Shown here: positions 1 to 11,594 of the stretch, piece after piece
Numbering within the stretch: position 1 is the stretch's first letter
How the letters are laid out: each line of letters opens with the position of its first letter
Assembly (NCBI RefSeq): GCF_000513935.1
Contig: NZ_AZUY01000001.1
Coordinates: 259,382 to 323,381 of the forward strand
Reading direction: 5' to 3'
Source: Mesorhizobium sp. WSM3626
GTDB lineage: Bacteria > Pseudomonadota > Alphaproteobacteria > Rhizobiales > Rhizobiaceae
Length of the DNA: 64,000 nt
Position numbers and translations under genes: made by a program
The notes under the pieces: generated by a model
Told to the model about the DNA's origin: nothing
The model's database searches: none
The model's input: the letters and a program-made list of their open reading frames with translations, nothing else

Positions 1-1
1 C

Positions 2-2733
<2,732 letters not shown>

Positions 2734-2842
2734 GCTTCCACGCAAGCGTCGACGATCATTTCCGCTGATCGTTTGGCTCAAGCGAATTCGTGTGACACGG
2801 CAAGCCATGCCACCTAAATACCGCCACTCCCTTTGTTGTCGT

Positions 2843-2886
2843 GCATGTCGCTGTCCCAAAACCGTACGCAGTTTTGGGCGACATGC
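2843..2886. repeat. Imperfect inverted repeat, RIME-like intergenic palindrome
   Basis: Left arm GCATGTCGC + CCAAAAC is interrupted by a TGTC insert, and the right arm is GTTTTGGGCGACATGC. The arms close on an 8-base loop. The core CCAAAAC...GTTTTGG flanked by GCATGTCG is familiar from dispersed palindromes in Mesorhizobium-type genomes (recalled, not searched). It lies just upstream of the azlC ribosome-binding site, so it may form a hairpin in the azlC leader. Confidence 0.55.
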
Positions 2887-2900
2887 ATCAGGAGTGGCCG

Positions 2901-3629
2901 ATGGCGACGGACTTGATTTCTGAGAGCGGCGGCAAAAGCGATTTCTGGCAGGGCGTGCGGCTCTCCATGCCGGTCGTGGTGGCGTCGGCGCCGTTCGCCG
3001 TGCTGTTCGGCGCGCTCGCCGTCGACAATGGCTTCTCGGTCCTCGAAGCCTTCCTGATGAGCGCGCTGGTCTATGGCGGCGCCAGCCAGATGGTCGGCAT
3101 CCAGCTGTTCGGCCAGCATGTCGCGCCGTGGCTGGTCGTGCTCTCGATCTTCGCCGTCAATTTCCGCCACGTGCTCTATTCCGCCGGCATTGGACGGCGC
3201 ATCGCGCACTGGCCTGTCATCAGCCAAGCGCTCGGCTATTTCATCCTCACCGACCCGCAATTCGCGGTCGCCGAGGCGCGGGCGCAATCTGGCCAGACCG
3301 TGGGCTTCGCCTGGTATCTGGGGCTTGGCCTGCCGGTCTATCTGTTCTGGATTGTTGAAAGCGCGCTCGGCGCGCTGTTCGGCAAGCTCATCCCCGACAC
3401 CCATGCGCTGGGCATCGATTTCCTGCTGCCGATTTATTTCCTCGGCCTCGTGATGGGCTTTCGCAAGCGCCCGCTGTGGTTGCCGGTGGTCGTCGCCAGT
3501 GCCTGCGCGTCGATCGTCGCCTACAAGACTGTGGGCTCGCCCTGGCACGTGTCGATCGGCGCCATTGCCGGCGTGCTGCTCGCCGTCATCCTGCCGCCCC
3601 GTCACAGCGGCGTGGAGGCAAAGCGATGA
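2901..3629 (+). CDS. azlC: AzlC family branched-chain amino acid exporter, large subunit
   Basis: Integral membrane protein of about 242 residues which, with AzlD, exports branched-chain amino acids (in E. coli the pair YgaZ/YgaH exports valine). Family signature seen: PFAVLFGALAV, then YGGASQMVGIQLFG and VNFRHVLYSAGI, followed by several hydrophobic helices. The start at 2901 is chosen because AGGAG at 2890-2894 lies 6 bases upstream; in-frame starts further left fall within the palindrome. The stop overlaps the azlD start (ATGA). Confidence 0.92.
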   Translation: MATDLISESGGKSDFWQGVRLSMPVVVASAPFAVLFGALAVDNGFSVLEAFLMSALVYGGASQMVGIQLFGQHVAPWLVVLSIFAVNFRHVLYSAGIGRRIAHWPVISQALGYFILTDPQFAVAEARAQSGQTVGFAWYLGLGLPVYLFWIVESALGALFGKLIPDTHALGIDFLLPIYFLGLVMGFRKRPLWLPVVVASACASIVAYKTVGSPWHVSIGAIAGVLLAVILPPRHSGVEAKR

Positions 3630-3922
3630 GCACGACATTCTGGATCATCATCGCCGGCGCGATCGCCACCTATCTCACCCGCATCGGCGGGCATCTGGTC
3701 ATCTCCCGCTTCGATCACATCCATCCGCGCGTCGAAGCCGGTCTCAATGCCGTGCCGGCTGCCGTGTTGACCACGCTGGTGGCGCCTGAGCTGCTCAATG
3801 CCGGACCGGCCGAATGGGCAGCCCTGGTTGTCACGGCGGTGGTTTCACTGCGTGGAGGGCTGATGGCGATGTTTCTGGCCGGGGCGGTGGTGCTGATCCT
3901 GGCACGGCAGTTCGTGGGGTAG
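3626..3922 (+). CDS. azlD: AzlD domain-containing protein, small subunit of amino acid exporter
   Basis: A 98-residue, four-helix membrane protein, the obligate small partner of AzlC. Recognised from the opening FWIIIAGAIATYLTRIGG and the central VEAGLNAVPAAVLTTLVAP, both typical of AzlD. It starts at the ATG overlapping the azlC stop by 4 bases, the usual arrangement for this pair. It ends 28 bases before the stop of the convergent aminopeptidase gene. Confidence 0.92.
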   Translation: MSTTFWIIIAGAIATYLTRIGGHLVISRFDHIHPRVEAGLNAVPAAVLTTLVAPELLNAGPAEWAALVVTAVVSLRGGLMAMFLAGAVVLILARQFVG

Positions 3923-3950
3923 GGCGCATCGCCCTTGGCGCCTCAAAAAT

Positions 3951-5795
3951 TCAAATCTTCGCGTCATGCGGCAGCGGTGCTGTCGCCTTTTCCAGCCAGG
4001 CCAGCGTTTCGCCGTCGAGCATCGGACCGATCTCGGCCAGCACGCGGGCGTGGTAGGTGTCGAGCCAGTGCAGTTCGTCACGAGTCAGCAGGTCCGATCG
4101 CACCAGCCTGACGTCGATCGGGGCGAGCGTCAGCGTCTCGAAGCCGTGCATGGCGATGTCGCCGCCCTCGATCTGTTCGGCCGGCGTCACCAGGATGAGG
4201 TTCTCGATGCGGATGCCGTAGGCGCCTTCCTTGTAGTAGCCGGGCTCGTTGGACAGCATCATGCCCTCGAGCAGCTTTTCGGTGCCGGTGCGGGCGATGC
4301 GCTGCGGACCCTCATGCACGGCCAGGTACGAGCCGACGCCATGACCGGTGCCATGGGCGAAGTCGCAGCCATGCTTCCACAACGCCATGCGGGCGACGGC
4401 ATCGATCTCCGAGCCGCGCGTGCCGGCGGGGAAGCGCAGCGTCGAAATGCCGATCATGCCCTTCAGCACCAGCGTGAAGCGCTCGCGCATCTCCTCGGTA
4501 GGCTGGCCGATTGGTACGGTGCGGGTGATGTCAGTGGTGCCATCCTGGTATTGCGCGCCGGAATCGAGCAGGAACAGCTCACCGGCCTGCAGCCTGCGGC
4601 TGGTGGCGCGCGAGACGCGGTAATGCATGATGGCGCCGTTCGGGCCGGCGCCGGAAATGGTGTCGAAGGAGACGTCGCGCAGCGGCATCTGGGTTTCCTC
4701 GCCGGTCTGCCGGCGCGTCTCTTCGAGCCTGGTGACGACCGCGATCTCGTCGAGGGAGCCGGGCTGCTGCCGGTCGAGCCAGCACAAAAGCTTGGCCACC
4801 GCCGCGCCGTCACGGCGATGCGCGGCGCGTGAGCCGTTGATCTCGGCCTGGTTTTTGGTGGCGCGCGGAATACGAGCGGGATCGGGCGCGGCAATCACCG
4901 TGCCGCCATTGTCCTCGACCAGCATGCGCAGACGGTCGGCCGCCAGCACCGGATCGAGCGCGATTTTCGCGCCGCTTTTGGCAAGCGCCACGATCGCGGC
5001 CTCGAATTCGCCGGGCTCGTGCGGATCGGCAAGCTGGGTGAGATAGGCCGCCACCTGACGCGAGAACTTGCGTCGCTCCATGAAAAGTTGGTGCGATCCG
5101 TCGGCGGCGAGAATGGCGAAGCCGAGCGCCAGCGGCGTATGCGGGACGTCGCCGCCACGAATGTTGAAGGCCCAGGCGATAGAGGAGGGGTCGGTCAGCA
5201 CCGCATGGGTGGCGCCGTCCCTGCCGATCGCCGTTGCCAGCCGCGCCAGCTTGTCCTTGGCGAGCTCGCCGGCAAAGCCGATCGGGTGCAGCTCGACCGG
5301 GGTCACGGGTGCGGCGGGCTGATCCTTCCAGATGATGTCGATCGGGTTCTTGTCTAGCGGCGCGAGCACCGCGCCGGTCTTATCGGCGGAGGCCTGCAGC
5401 GCCTTGACCTCGCCGATCGTGTGCAGCCAGGGATCGAAGCCCAGCCGCGCCCCTTTGCCGATGTTGTCCCCGAGCCAGACAGCGGGCGGATTGTCGACCA
5501 GGCTCTCGATCGAAAAGATGCCGAGGTCGACTTCGTTGCGTACCTGCAGCGTGTAGCGCCCGTCGACAAAGACGAAGGCGCGGTCGCGCAGCACGACGGC
5601 GACGCCGGCCGAGCCGCTGAAGCCGGTCAGCCATTTCAGCCGTGCAGAACGATCGGCGACGTATTCGCCCTGGTGCTCGTCGGCGCGCGGAACGATGAAG
5701 CCATCGAGGCCATTGTCGCTGAGCCATTGGCGCAGCAGCGCCACGCGTGGCTTGCCGACTGCCGGATCGCCCGCGGAATCGAAGGTCTGGAACAT
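3951..5795 (-). CDS. Aminopeptidase P family protein (Xaa-Pro aminopeptidase, M24B)
   Basis: A 614-residue cytoplasmic metallopeptidase expected to remove the N-terminal residue from peptides with proline in second position. It has the three-part layout of the long (eukaryote-like) aminopeptidase P: two creatinase N-terminal domains (about residues 1-310) and a C-terminal pita-bread domain. Metal ligands seen: Asp in LLDSGAQY, Asp in GTTDITRT, His in HGTGHGVGSYL, Glu in SNEPGYY and Glu in GIRIENL. A C-terminal extension ends at PHDAKI. The start at MFQTFDSAG matches where family homology begins; an upstream in-frame ATG is possible. Confidence 0.94.
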   Translation of the reverse strand: MFQTFDSAGDPAVGKPRVALLRQWLSDNGLDGFIVPRADEHQGEYVADRSARLKWLTGFSGSAGVAVVLRDRAFVFVDGRYTLQVRNEVDLGIFSIESLVDNPPAVWLGDNIGKGARLGFDPWLHTIGEVKALQASADKTGAVLAPLDKNPIDIIWKDQPAAPVTPVELHPIGFAGELAKDKLARLATAIGRDGATHAVLTDPSSIAWAFNIRGGDVPHTPLALGFAILAADGSHQLFMERRKFSRQVAAYLTQLADPHEPGEFEAAIVALAKSGAKIALDPVLAADRLRMLVEDNGGTVIAAPDPARIPRATKNQAEINGSRAAHRRDGAAVAKLLCWLDRQQPGSLDEIAVVTRLEETRRQTGEETQMPLRDVSFDTISGAGPNGAIMHYRVSRATSRRLQAGELFLLDSGAQYQDGTTDITRTVPIGQPTEEMRERFTLVLKGMIGISTLRFPAGTRGSEIDAVARMALWKHGCDFAHGTGHGVGSYLAVHEGPQRIARTGTEKLLEGMMLSNEPGYYKEGAYGIRIENLILVTPAEQIEGGDIAMHGFETLTLAPIDVRLVRSDLLTRDELHWLDTYHARVLAEIGPMLDGETLAWLEKATAPLPHDAKI

Positions 5796-5837
5796 GATGG
5801 GCCTCTTGATATCAGCTTGACCGTAGCGCATGGGCCT

Positions 5838-5857
5838 GGAAATCGGAATCGATTTCC
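5838..5857. repeat. Short perfect inverted repeat upstream of the aminopeptidase gene
   Basis: GGAAATCG, four bases, CGATTTCC: perfect 8-bp arms. It lies in the 200-base gap between prmA and the aminopeptidase gene, on their shared transcription path. The sequence GGAAATCGGAATCGATTTCC resembles a palindrome dispersed in Mesorhizobium intergenic regions, so I treat it as a repeat rather than an operator. Confidence 0.45.
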
Positions 5858-5996
5858 GGCTGGCGCAACCTGCTACAGCATTGCCTGGCTGACAACCAAA
5901 TGGGGCTGGTCCAGCCGTGGCCTGAAGCGGACGGCGCCGGCATTCTCTTGGCGGTGCCTTGCCGACAACCATTGATCGGCAATGGCTTTGCCGGCC

Positions 5997-6869
5997 TCAG
6001 CGCTTGAGGTGGATCGTCACCCAGCCTTCGCGGTGTAAGGTGCTGATATGGCGGAAATTCTGGCCGACATAAGCCGATACCACCGCATCGCGCTGGCGGT
6101 CTAGGATGCCTGACAGCACGATCGAGCCGCCAAGCGCGATATGCCCTGCCATTTGCGGCGCGAGCCGCATCAGCGGCCGCGCCAATATGTTGGCGACGAT
6201 GAGGTCGAAGGGCGCGCGCCTGGCGAAGATCGGGTGATGAAAGCCCGGCGCGGTCACCGTCTCGATGAGCGTCTTGACGTGGTTCAGCCGCGCATTGGCG
6301 GCGGCGACCTTGACCGCCACCGGATCGATGTCGGTGGCCAGCACCGGAATATGCGCCAGCTTGGCGACGGCGATCGCCAGCACCGCACTGCCTGTGCCGA
6401 GGTCGAGCGCGTTGCGCGGGTGCTCGCGCTGCACGACTTTCTCCAGCATTTCGAGGCATCCGGCGGTGGTGCCGTGATGACCGGTGCCGAAGGCAAGGCC
6501 CGCCTCGATCTCGATGGCGAGTTCGCCGCTGTGGCGCTTCCTGCTGTCGTGCGCGCCGTGGACAAAGAACCGGCCGGCGCGCACCGGCTTCAGGCCTTCC
6601 AGGGAACGTGCCACCCAGTCGATGTCGGGCAGCGCCTCGCGCTCGACCGGTCTCGACAAGGCAAGGCCGGCGAGAACGTCCTTCAGCCGCGCCTCGACCG
6701 CGTCGACGTCGCCATCGGCATAGAGCGAGACCTCATGGATGTCGGCGTCTTCGTCGACCTCCAGCACGGCGATCGGCAGGCCTTCATCCTCGAAGGCCGT
6801 TTCGAGCGCCGCGAAGATGCGCTCCGCCTCGATCTTTCCGGTGGTGAAGTGGAGCCGCGTCTGGGTCAT
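5997..6869 (-). CDS. prmA: Ribosomal protein L11 methyltransferase PrmA
   Basis: A 290-residue SAM-dependent methyltransferase that modifies ribosomal protein L11. The N-terminal substrate-recognition domain (to about residue 120) is followed by a Rossmann-type fold with the family marks [12 protein letters not shown], the SAM motif [20 protein letters not shown], and the post-motif [13 protein letters not shown]. Length is normal. It is preceded on the same strand, 11 bases away, by an SCO1-type gene, so the two probably share a transcript. Confidence 0.96.
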   Translation of the reverse strand: MTQTRLHFTTGKIEAERIFAALETAFEDEGLPIAVLEVDEDADIHEVSLYADGDVDAVEARLKDVLAGLALSRPVEREALPDIDWVARSLEGLKPVRAGRFFVHGAHDSRKRHSGELAIEIEAGLAFGTGHHGTTAGCLEMLEKVVQREHPRNALDLGTGSAVLAIAVAKLAHIPVLATDIDPVAVKVAAANARLNHVKTLIETVTAPGFHHPIFARRAPFDLIVANILARPLMRLAPQMAGHIALGGSIVLSGILDRQRDAVVSAYVGQNFRHISTLHREGWVTIHLKR

Positions 6870-6880
6870 GTGAATTCTGG

Positions 6881-7459
6881 TCAGCCGTTCGCGGCGAGGC
6901 GCTTCAGCTTCTCCACGGCGGTGTCGGCGCTCTCGCCATAGGCGATCGTGCCCGCAAAGTCGCCCTTGGCGTTGAGCAGCAGCACCGAGGCGGTGTGGTC
7001 CATGGTGTAGTCGCCGTCGCCGGTGTCGACCTTCTTCCAGTAGATGCCGAATGCCTTGGCCATGGCATGGACCTTGTCAGGGTCGCCGGTAATGCCGGTG
7101 ATGCGGTCGGAGAAATTGCTGACATAGGCGTTCATGACCTGCGGTGTATCGCGCTCCGGATCGATCGAGACGAAATAGGCATGCAGGTCCTTGCCGTTGT
7201 CGCCGAGCGTCTTCAGCCAGCCGGAGAGTTCGAACAGCGTGGTCGGGCAAACTTCGGGACAATGGGTAAAGCCGAAGAAGACGACGCTGGGCTGGCCCCG
7301 GAAAGCGGCCTCGGTAATCGGTGCGCCATTCTGGTCGACCAGGGTGAACGCCGCGCCGAACGGCTCGCCGCCATAGTGGCCGCGATACCAGTCGAAGGTC
7401 AGCCAGCCGATGCCGGCGGCCATCAGGACGAGAATGCCAACCAGGATAGAACGCATCAT
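6881..7459 (-). CDS. SCO1/SenC family copper chaperone (thioredoxin-like)
   Basis: A 192-residue membrane-anchored periplasmic protein that in this family delivers copper to the CuA site of cytochrome c oxidase or acts as a thiol reductase. An uncleaved N-terminal helix (about residues 3-22) is followed by a thioredoxin fold. The copper-binding CPEVC motif sits in [13 protein letters not shown], and the third ligand His is in [12 protein letters not shown]. The sequence [11 protein letters not shown] is also diagnostic. It begins with tandem ATG codons; the second is equally possible. It is transcribed divergently from creA. Confidence 0.94.
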   Translation of the reverse strand: MMRSILVGILVLMAAGIGWLTFDWYRGHYGGEPFGAAFTLVDQNGAPITEAAFRGQPSVVFFGFTHCPEVCPTTLFELSGWLKTLGDNGKDLHAYFVSIDPERDTPQVMNAYVSNFSDRITGITGDPDKVHAMAKAFGIYWKKVDTGDGDYTMDHTASVLLLNAKGDFAGTIAYGESADTAVEKLKRLAANG

Positions 7460-7656
7460 CAGAAAAGTCCGTCTGTAATGTCATGGGGTGGGCGGGCCAA
7501 AGCCGTGCGCCCCTTGTTCGGCCACAGTCTTAGCGGTTCAGCCTCGCACAGGCAAAGTGCCGCGTTGCCGCAACCGCTGTGGTGTTGACGCATCCGCTTG
7601 CAAAGCCGCACAGCCCGCCCCACCCGAGACCGGCAACTCGAACCGAGGAGGCCTCT

Positions 7657-8175
7657 TTGCTCGAACTGATTGGGCTCGAACTGACTGGACGGAAACTGAT
7701 CGGCGGCGCGTTGGCGGCATTCATTGCGCTTGGCGCCGGTAGCGCAGTTGCCGAGGAAGTCGGCAAGGTCGGCGTCGACTGGGTCGGCAACGACATCATC
7801 ATCGACGCGATCAAGGACCCGAAGGTGGATGGCGTGACCTGCCATGTCTCCTATTTCGACCGAAGCGTCATCGACCGCCTGCACAAGGGCAATTGGTTCG
7901 AGGATCCAAGCGATTCCTCGATCTCATGCCGTCAGACCGGCCCGATCACCATCGGCGACATCGACATGAGCGAGGGCGGCGAGGAGGTGTTCAAGCAAGG
8001 CCTCAGCCTGATCTGGAAGAAGCAGGTGGTGAACCGCATCTACGACAAGAAGAACGAGACGCTGATTTATCTGTCGCACTCGCGCCAGGTGCAGAACGGC
8101 TCGGCCAAGATGTCGGTTACGACGGTGCCGCTCTACGGCCAGAACGTGGTGTGGAGCAACAGCAAGCCGAAATAG
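7657..8175 (+). CDS. creA: CreA family protein (TTG start)
   Basis: A 172-residue exported protein of the CreA family, found across proteobacteria and of unknown biochemical role. A hydrophobic signal segment (KLIGGALAAFIALGAGSAVA) is followed by the conserved VDWVGNDIIIDAIKDPKV, the cysteine pair in VTCHVSYFD and SSISCRQ, and KQVVNRIYDKKNETLIYL. The TTG at 7657 is preferred over an in-frame ATG at 7579 because GAGGAGG (7645-7651) precedes it by 5 bases and the resulting N-terminus is a normal signal peptide. Confidence 0.88.
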   Translation: MLELIGLELTGRKLIGGALAAFIALGAGSAVAEEVGKVGVDWVGNDIIIDAIKDPKVDGVTCHVSYFDRSVIDRLHKGNWFEDPSDSSISCRQTGPITIGDIDMSEGGEEVFKQGLSLIWKKQVVNRIYDKKNETLIYLSHSRQVQNGSAKMSVTTVPLYGQNVVWSNSKPK

Positions 8176-8258
8176 GCGGGCGAACTCTTCCTGGTGCTAC
8201 TCTGACGATGATCGGCTCCTGCTTGCGGGACCAATCGCTCTGACGTAAAGCCGCCGGC

Positions 8259-8900
8259 ATGGACCGTTCCGAAGATCTCGTAGCGAAAGACCCCGAGCCG
8301 CGCATCCATCCAACGGCGGAGATGAAGGGCTGCAAGCTTGGCCGCTACGCCGCGATCGGCGAACGCGTCGTGCTGCGCGAGGTCATCGTCGGCGATTTCT
8401 CCTATTTCGAACGCCATGCCGAGGCGATCTATACGACGATCGGCAAATTCTGCTCCATCGCCGCCAACAGCCGCATCAACGCGCTGGAACATCCGATCGA
8501 GCGGCTGACCCAGCACAAGGTCAGCTATCGGCCGAACGAATATTTCCGCTGGCTGGGCGTCGATGCCGCGTTCCGCGAGCGGCGGCGGTCGAAGGCCGTG
8601 ACCATCGGCAATGATGTCTGGATCGGCCACGGCGCGGTCATCTTGCCTGGCATCGCCATCGGCAATGGCGCGGTCATCGGCGCCAATGCGGTGGTGACGC
8701 GGGACGTGCCATCCTACACGATCGTCGCCGGCGTGCCGGCGAAGCCGATCAGGCTGCGCTTTGCCCCTGAAATAGCGGCACGCATCGAGGCTCTCGCCTG
8801 GTGGGACTGGCCGGTCGAGAAACTCGCCAGGGCGGTTCCCGACATGCAGGCAATGCCGATCGAAGCCTTCCTCGACCGCTGGGAAAACGACGCCGTTTAA
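8259..8900 (+). CDS. Hexapeptide-repeat acyltransferase, phosphonate-cluster type (DapH/LpxA superfamily)
   Basis: A 213-residue left-handed beta-helix protein. Repeats run through KGCKLGRYAAIGERVVLREV, VGDFSYFERH and TIGKFCSIAANSRIN, then after a loop through the catalytic-type segment VTIGNDVWIGHGAVILPG, ending with AGVPAKPIRLRF. The WWDWPVEKL tail and SIAANSRINALEHP are typical of the transferase found in phn (C-P lyase) gene clusters (TIGR03308). No other phn genes are in the window, so the substrate cannot be inferred from context. The start is an ATG with no strong ribosome-binding site. Confidence 0.82.
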   Translation: MDRSEDLVAKDPEPRIHPTAEMKGCKLGRYAAIGERVVLREVIVGDFSYFERHAEAIYTTIGKFCSIAANSRINALEHPIERLTQHKVSYRPNEYFRWLGVDAAFRERRRSKAVTIGNDVWIGHGAVILPGIAIGNGAVIGANAVVTRDVPSYTIVAGVPAKPIRLRFAPEIAARIEALAWWDWPVEKLARAVPDMQAMPIEAFLDRWENDAV

Positions 8901-9221
8901 TCTCCCGCGGAGAACGGTTTGGGCCTCGCCGTCACGGCTGCGCAGGGAGCTGTTCTTGGCGCTCTCCGGAATGAAACCCCTTCCGCCATGCGGGGGTGGC
9001 GCGGCGGAAGGGGCTGGAGGTAAACCGCTGTGAAGCGGAAGGAACAGGCTCTTGCCTGCGCGGCTACCATGACATTGAACCGATAAGGTGTGTTTTGTGC
9101 CGAATGCGCGCTTCGCGTGCATTTAATTGCATCGGTTGTATTTTTTGCCCGCGGGAACCTGAAATGGCTGGTGGTTGTTTCCTCTTGTGCCCGCACGGAG
9201 CCGCGCTGTCTGAGGGAGTTC
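8901..9221. other. Intergenic stretch with one stable hairpin
   Basis: This 321-base gap separates two genes on the same strand. No credible reading frame is seen. It holds the hairpin listed at 8977-9013 and, further right, an AT-richer stretch around 9080-9175 that probably contains the promoter of the iron permease-like gene; I could not pick out confident -35/-10 boxes. Confidence 0.5.
8977..9013 (+). terminator. Strong hairpin, possible terminator of the hexapeptide transferase gene
   Basis: CCCCTTCCGCC at 8977-8987 pairs perfectly with GGCGGAAGGGG at 9003-9013 around a 15-base loop. No T-run follows, so it is not a canonical intrinsic terminator. It may be a transcript-end stabiliser or a dispersed palindrome. 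Confidence 0.4.
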
Positions 9222-9650
9222 ATGATCGAGAAGCTTTTCACCAAAATCGCCAACCGGGTAGCTCACCTTGCTGGCCTGTCCCCCACGTTCGCACTCTGTT
9301 GCTTGATCGTCATCGTCTGGGGAGTAAGCGGGCCACTCTTCGCGTTCTCGGACACCTGGCAACTGGTGATCAACACCGGGACGACAATCATCACCTTCCT
9401 GATGGTGTTTCTCATCCAGAACACCCAGAATCGCGACGGCGCGGCGATCCAGGCCAAGCTCGATGAGCTGATACGGGTCAGCGCGGCCAAAAACACCTTC
9501 ATCGGCATCGAGCACCTGACTGAAGCCGAGGTCCAGGAGATCCGCGCCAAATGCGAGCGGGCGGCTAAGCGGCACGACGAGAAGGTCGCCACCATGGCGG
9601 CCAAGAAGGCGGTTGCCCAGAAGCGGGGCGCGAAAAAGAGCGTGGCTTGA
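9222..9650 (+). CDS. Low-affinity iron permease family protein
   Basis: A 142-residue membrane protein of the PF04120 family, named after yeast Fet4, though the bacterial proteins are only about a quarter as long and their transport function is unproven. Two membrane helices (about residues 20-60) are followed by the family signature FSDTWQLVINTGTTIITF and NTQNRDGAAIQAKLDELI, then a charged, Lys-rich tail. The start at 9222 has GGGAG about 4 bases upstream. It ends 3 bases from the stop of the convergent dehydrogenase gene, leaving no room for a separate terminator. Confidence 0.9.
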   Translation: MIEKLFTKIANRVAHLAGLSPTFALCCLIVIVWGVSGPLFAFSDTWQLVINTGTTIITFLMVFLIQNTQNRDGAAIQAKLDELIRVSAAKNTFIGIEHLTEAEVQEIRAKCERAAKRHDEKVATMAAKKAVAQKRGAKKSVA

Positions 9651-9653
9651 GGC

Positions 9654-10520
9654 TCAGCCTTTCATGAACGCCGCGAACGCATCCTTGTGGTCGGGGTGCC
9701 AGCGCGACAAGGCAGGGCGGTTTTCGATGATGTCGCCGATCGCCCAGGCCATGCGCTTTTCGTCCAGCGGCCGCGCGGCCTCATTGTCGGGGCACAGGAT
9801 GTAGAAGTCACCCCTGACCAGCGATTCCAGCATGAAATCAATCACCTGCTCACCGGTCCACGCCCCCGCCGGCTTTTCCGTCGCGCCTTCGGTCAGGCCG
9901 GTATAGGTGAAGCCGGGGATAAGCAGATGCGCCGACAGGCGGGCGCCAGGCTCATTCCTCAGCGCATGCGCCAGACCCTCGGTAAAGGTCTTCACGCCGG
10001 CCTTGGAAACGTTGTAGGCGAGGTTGCCGGGCGGCGTGGTGATGCCTTGCTTGGAGCCGGTGTTGACGATCAGGCCCGGCTTGGCCGATGCGAGCATGCG
10101 TGGCGCGAAGGCTTCGACGCCATGCACGACGCCCCAGAAATTGATGTCGAGCAGCCGTTTCCAGCCGTCGCGGTTGTCCCAGGGTTTTCCCGGGTTGTCG
10201 CCGACGCCGGCATTGTTTATCAGCAGCGAGACGTCGCCGAAGGCGCCGAATGCCCGGTCGGCCAAACGATCCACCTCATCGGCCTTCGACACGTCCGATG
10301 CAACGGCAAGCACGGCGTCGTCGCCGGCAATCGCGGCAACGGCTCGCGAGGCATCGTCGAGGCGCGGGCCGCCAATGTCGGCGAGCACGATCTTCATGCC
10401 CATCAGCGCCAGCCGTTTGGCCGCCGCAAGACCAATGCCGCTGGCGGCGCCGGTGATGACGGCGGTATTGCCTTGGCCAAGCGCGGGCAAGGCGGTCTGG
10501 ATCTCGGTATCGGGGATCAT
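9654..10520 (-). CDS. SDR family NAD(P)-dependent oxidoreductase
   Basis: A 288-residue classical short-chain dehydrogenase. Nucleotide-binding TGAASGIG near residue 24, LINNAG in the middle, the active-site Ser in NTGSKQGI and the Tyr-x3-Lys in AYNVSKAG are all visible. An unusually long C-terminal segment (YILCPDNEAARPLDEKRM onward) follows the SDR core and is found in a subgroup of these proteins. The substrate is not predictable. Convergent with the preceding iron permease-like gene. Confidence 0.93.
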   Translation of the reverse strand: MIPDTEIQTALPALGQGNTAVITGAASGIGLAAAKRLALMGMKIVLADIGGPRLDDASRAVAAIAGDDAVLAVASDVSKADEVDRLADRAFGAFGDVSLLINNAGVGDNPGKPWDNRDGWKRLLDINFWGVVHGVEAFAPRMLASAKPGLIVNTGSKQGITTPPGNLAYNVSKAGVKTFTEGLAHALRNEPGARLSAHLLIPGFTYTGLTEGATEKPAGAWTGEQVIDFMLESLVRGDFYILCPDNEAARPLDEKRMAWAIGDIIENRPALSRWHPDHKDAFAAFMKG

Positions 10521-10655
10521 CGGCGATGCTTTCCTTTTTCGATGGCGCCGAACTTAGCGCCGGAACGGGCTTGTGCAAGCCGCCGTCGGGGCTTGTCGGG
10601 TTGACCAGTCCGGTCGTGGCTGCGCATGCTGCGATGCCAAAAGGGAGATTTCCGA

Positions 10656-10937
10656 TTGACGGATTGGGTTGCAATTCTGAAGGAGCAGACCGCCACCGGC
10701 GACCAGATGGGGCGCGAGGTGCCACAGATGCTGGCCAACCCGGATATCAGCGAAGCCCAGGTGAAAACCTTGTTCTCCGCATTGGAAAAGCAAGCGGAGT
10801 TCGTCGAGAAGCTGCGCATGGCGCTGGAGAAGTTCGGCCATGATTTCTCGATCATCAAGGCGGCGGAGCGGCTGGAAGAGCGCTATGCCGAGCTTGCCGC
10901 TTCCGTGGCGGAGAAGCTGAAGGCGATGCGCGGTTAA
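10656..10937 (+). CDS. Small helical hypothetical protein
   Basis: I do not recognise this family. About 93 residues, nearly all predicted helix, with the amphipathic stretch TLFSALEKQAEFVEKLRMAL and a charged, possibly coiled-coil C-terminus. It has no signal peptide or membrane segment. A TTG at 10656 is chosen because GGGAG (10643-10647) lies 8 bases upstream; an in-frame ATG at 10626 would add ten residues but lacks a ribosome-binding site. Codon use is normal for the region. Confidence 0.7.
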   Translation: MTDWVAILKEQTATGDQMGREVPQMLANPDISEAQVKTLFSALEKQAEFVEKLRMALEKFGHDFSIIKAAERLEERYAELAASVAEKLKAMRG

Positions 10938-11005
10938 GCAATTCCAGGTAAAGTGTGAAGCGGTTTTCCCGGGAAAAGCGCATAGCGCTTTCCCTAGGGA
11001 ATTGC
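10938..11005. repeat. RIME-like palindromic repeat between convergent genes
   Basis: Outer arms GCAATTCC (10938-10945) and GGAATTGC (10998-11005) enclose an inner perfect palindrome TTTTCCCGGGAAAA and a smaller AGCGC/GCGCT pair. The architecture (GAATTCC, AAGCGGTTTTCCCGGGAAAAGCG, GGGAATTGC) matches a very common dispersed element of Mesorhizobium genomes from memory. It begins one base after a stop codon and fills the gap to the TMEM175-like gene, so it may serve as a bidirectional terminator. Confidence 0.65.
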
Positions 11006-11018
11006 GCCGGACAAAGAG

Positions 11019-11594
11019 CTATTTTTCGAGAACGCGCGAAAAACGCGTGTCCGGCACCAGCCAGACCAAGGCGACGGCGACATAGAGCGCGACGCCGATC
11101 CACCGGTCGAGGAAGGTCAGCCCAACGGCCGCTATGTAGACGGCAAGCGAAATCCTTCCCTTGCGGTCGCGGCCGATCGCCTTGGCGAATGCGGTATCCG
11201 GCCCATGCAGCCGATGCAGCGCAATGACCAGGATGCTGTAGGCGGTCGCACACATTACAAGGTCGAAGCCGTAAACCGCGACGGGAACCGTGGCGAAATG
11301 GTTCTCGCCCATGAAGGCGGTCGTCATCGGCATCAGGGACAACCAGAACAACAGATGCAGGTTCGCCCACAGCACGTGGCCGTCGACACGCTGCACGGTG
11401 TGGAACATGTTGTGCAGATTGTTCCAGTAGATGCCGACATTGATGAAGGATAGCACGTAGCATAGGAAGATCGGCCACTGCGGCAGCAGCGCCGAAAAAT
11501 CCTCGCCTTCCGGCACCTTCAGGTCCAGCACCATGATGGTGATGATGATAGCCACCACGCCGTCGGTGAATGCCTCGACCCTGCCTTTGCCCAT
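11019..11594 (-). CDS. TMEM175 family potassium channel-like protein (DUF1211)
   Basis: A 191-residue, six-helix membrane protein. The N-terminal RVEAFTDGVVAIIITIMVLD carries the (F/S)DG filter-helix signature of bacterial TMEM175 potassium channels, and N-x2-Y-W-N-N-L-H follows in helix 3. Family members form tetramers that leak K+. The ATG at 11594 is chosen since it matches the usual short N-terminus; in-frame GTG codons at 11600 and 11603 are alternatives. Confidence 0.88.
   Translation of the reverse strand: MGKGRVEAFTDGVVAIIITIMVLDLKVPEGEDFSALLPQWPIFLCYVLSFINVGIYWNNLHNMFHTVQRVDGHVLWANLHLLFWLSLMPMTTAFMGENHFATVPVAVYGFDLVMCATAYSILVIALHRLHGPDTAFAKAIGRDRKGRISLAVYIAAVGLTFLDRWIGVALYVAVALVWLVPDTRFSRVLEK

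Noticed and set aside
8133..9122. 329-codon antisense frame over the hexapeptide transferase
   Set aside because: Translation lacks any domain; the sense frame has regular hexapeptide repeats.
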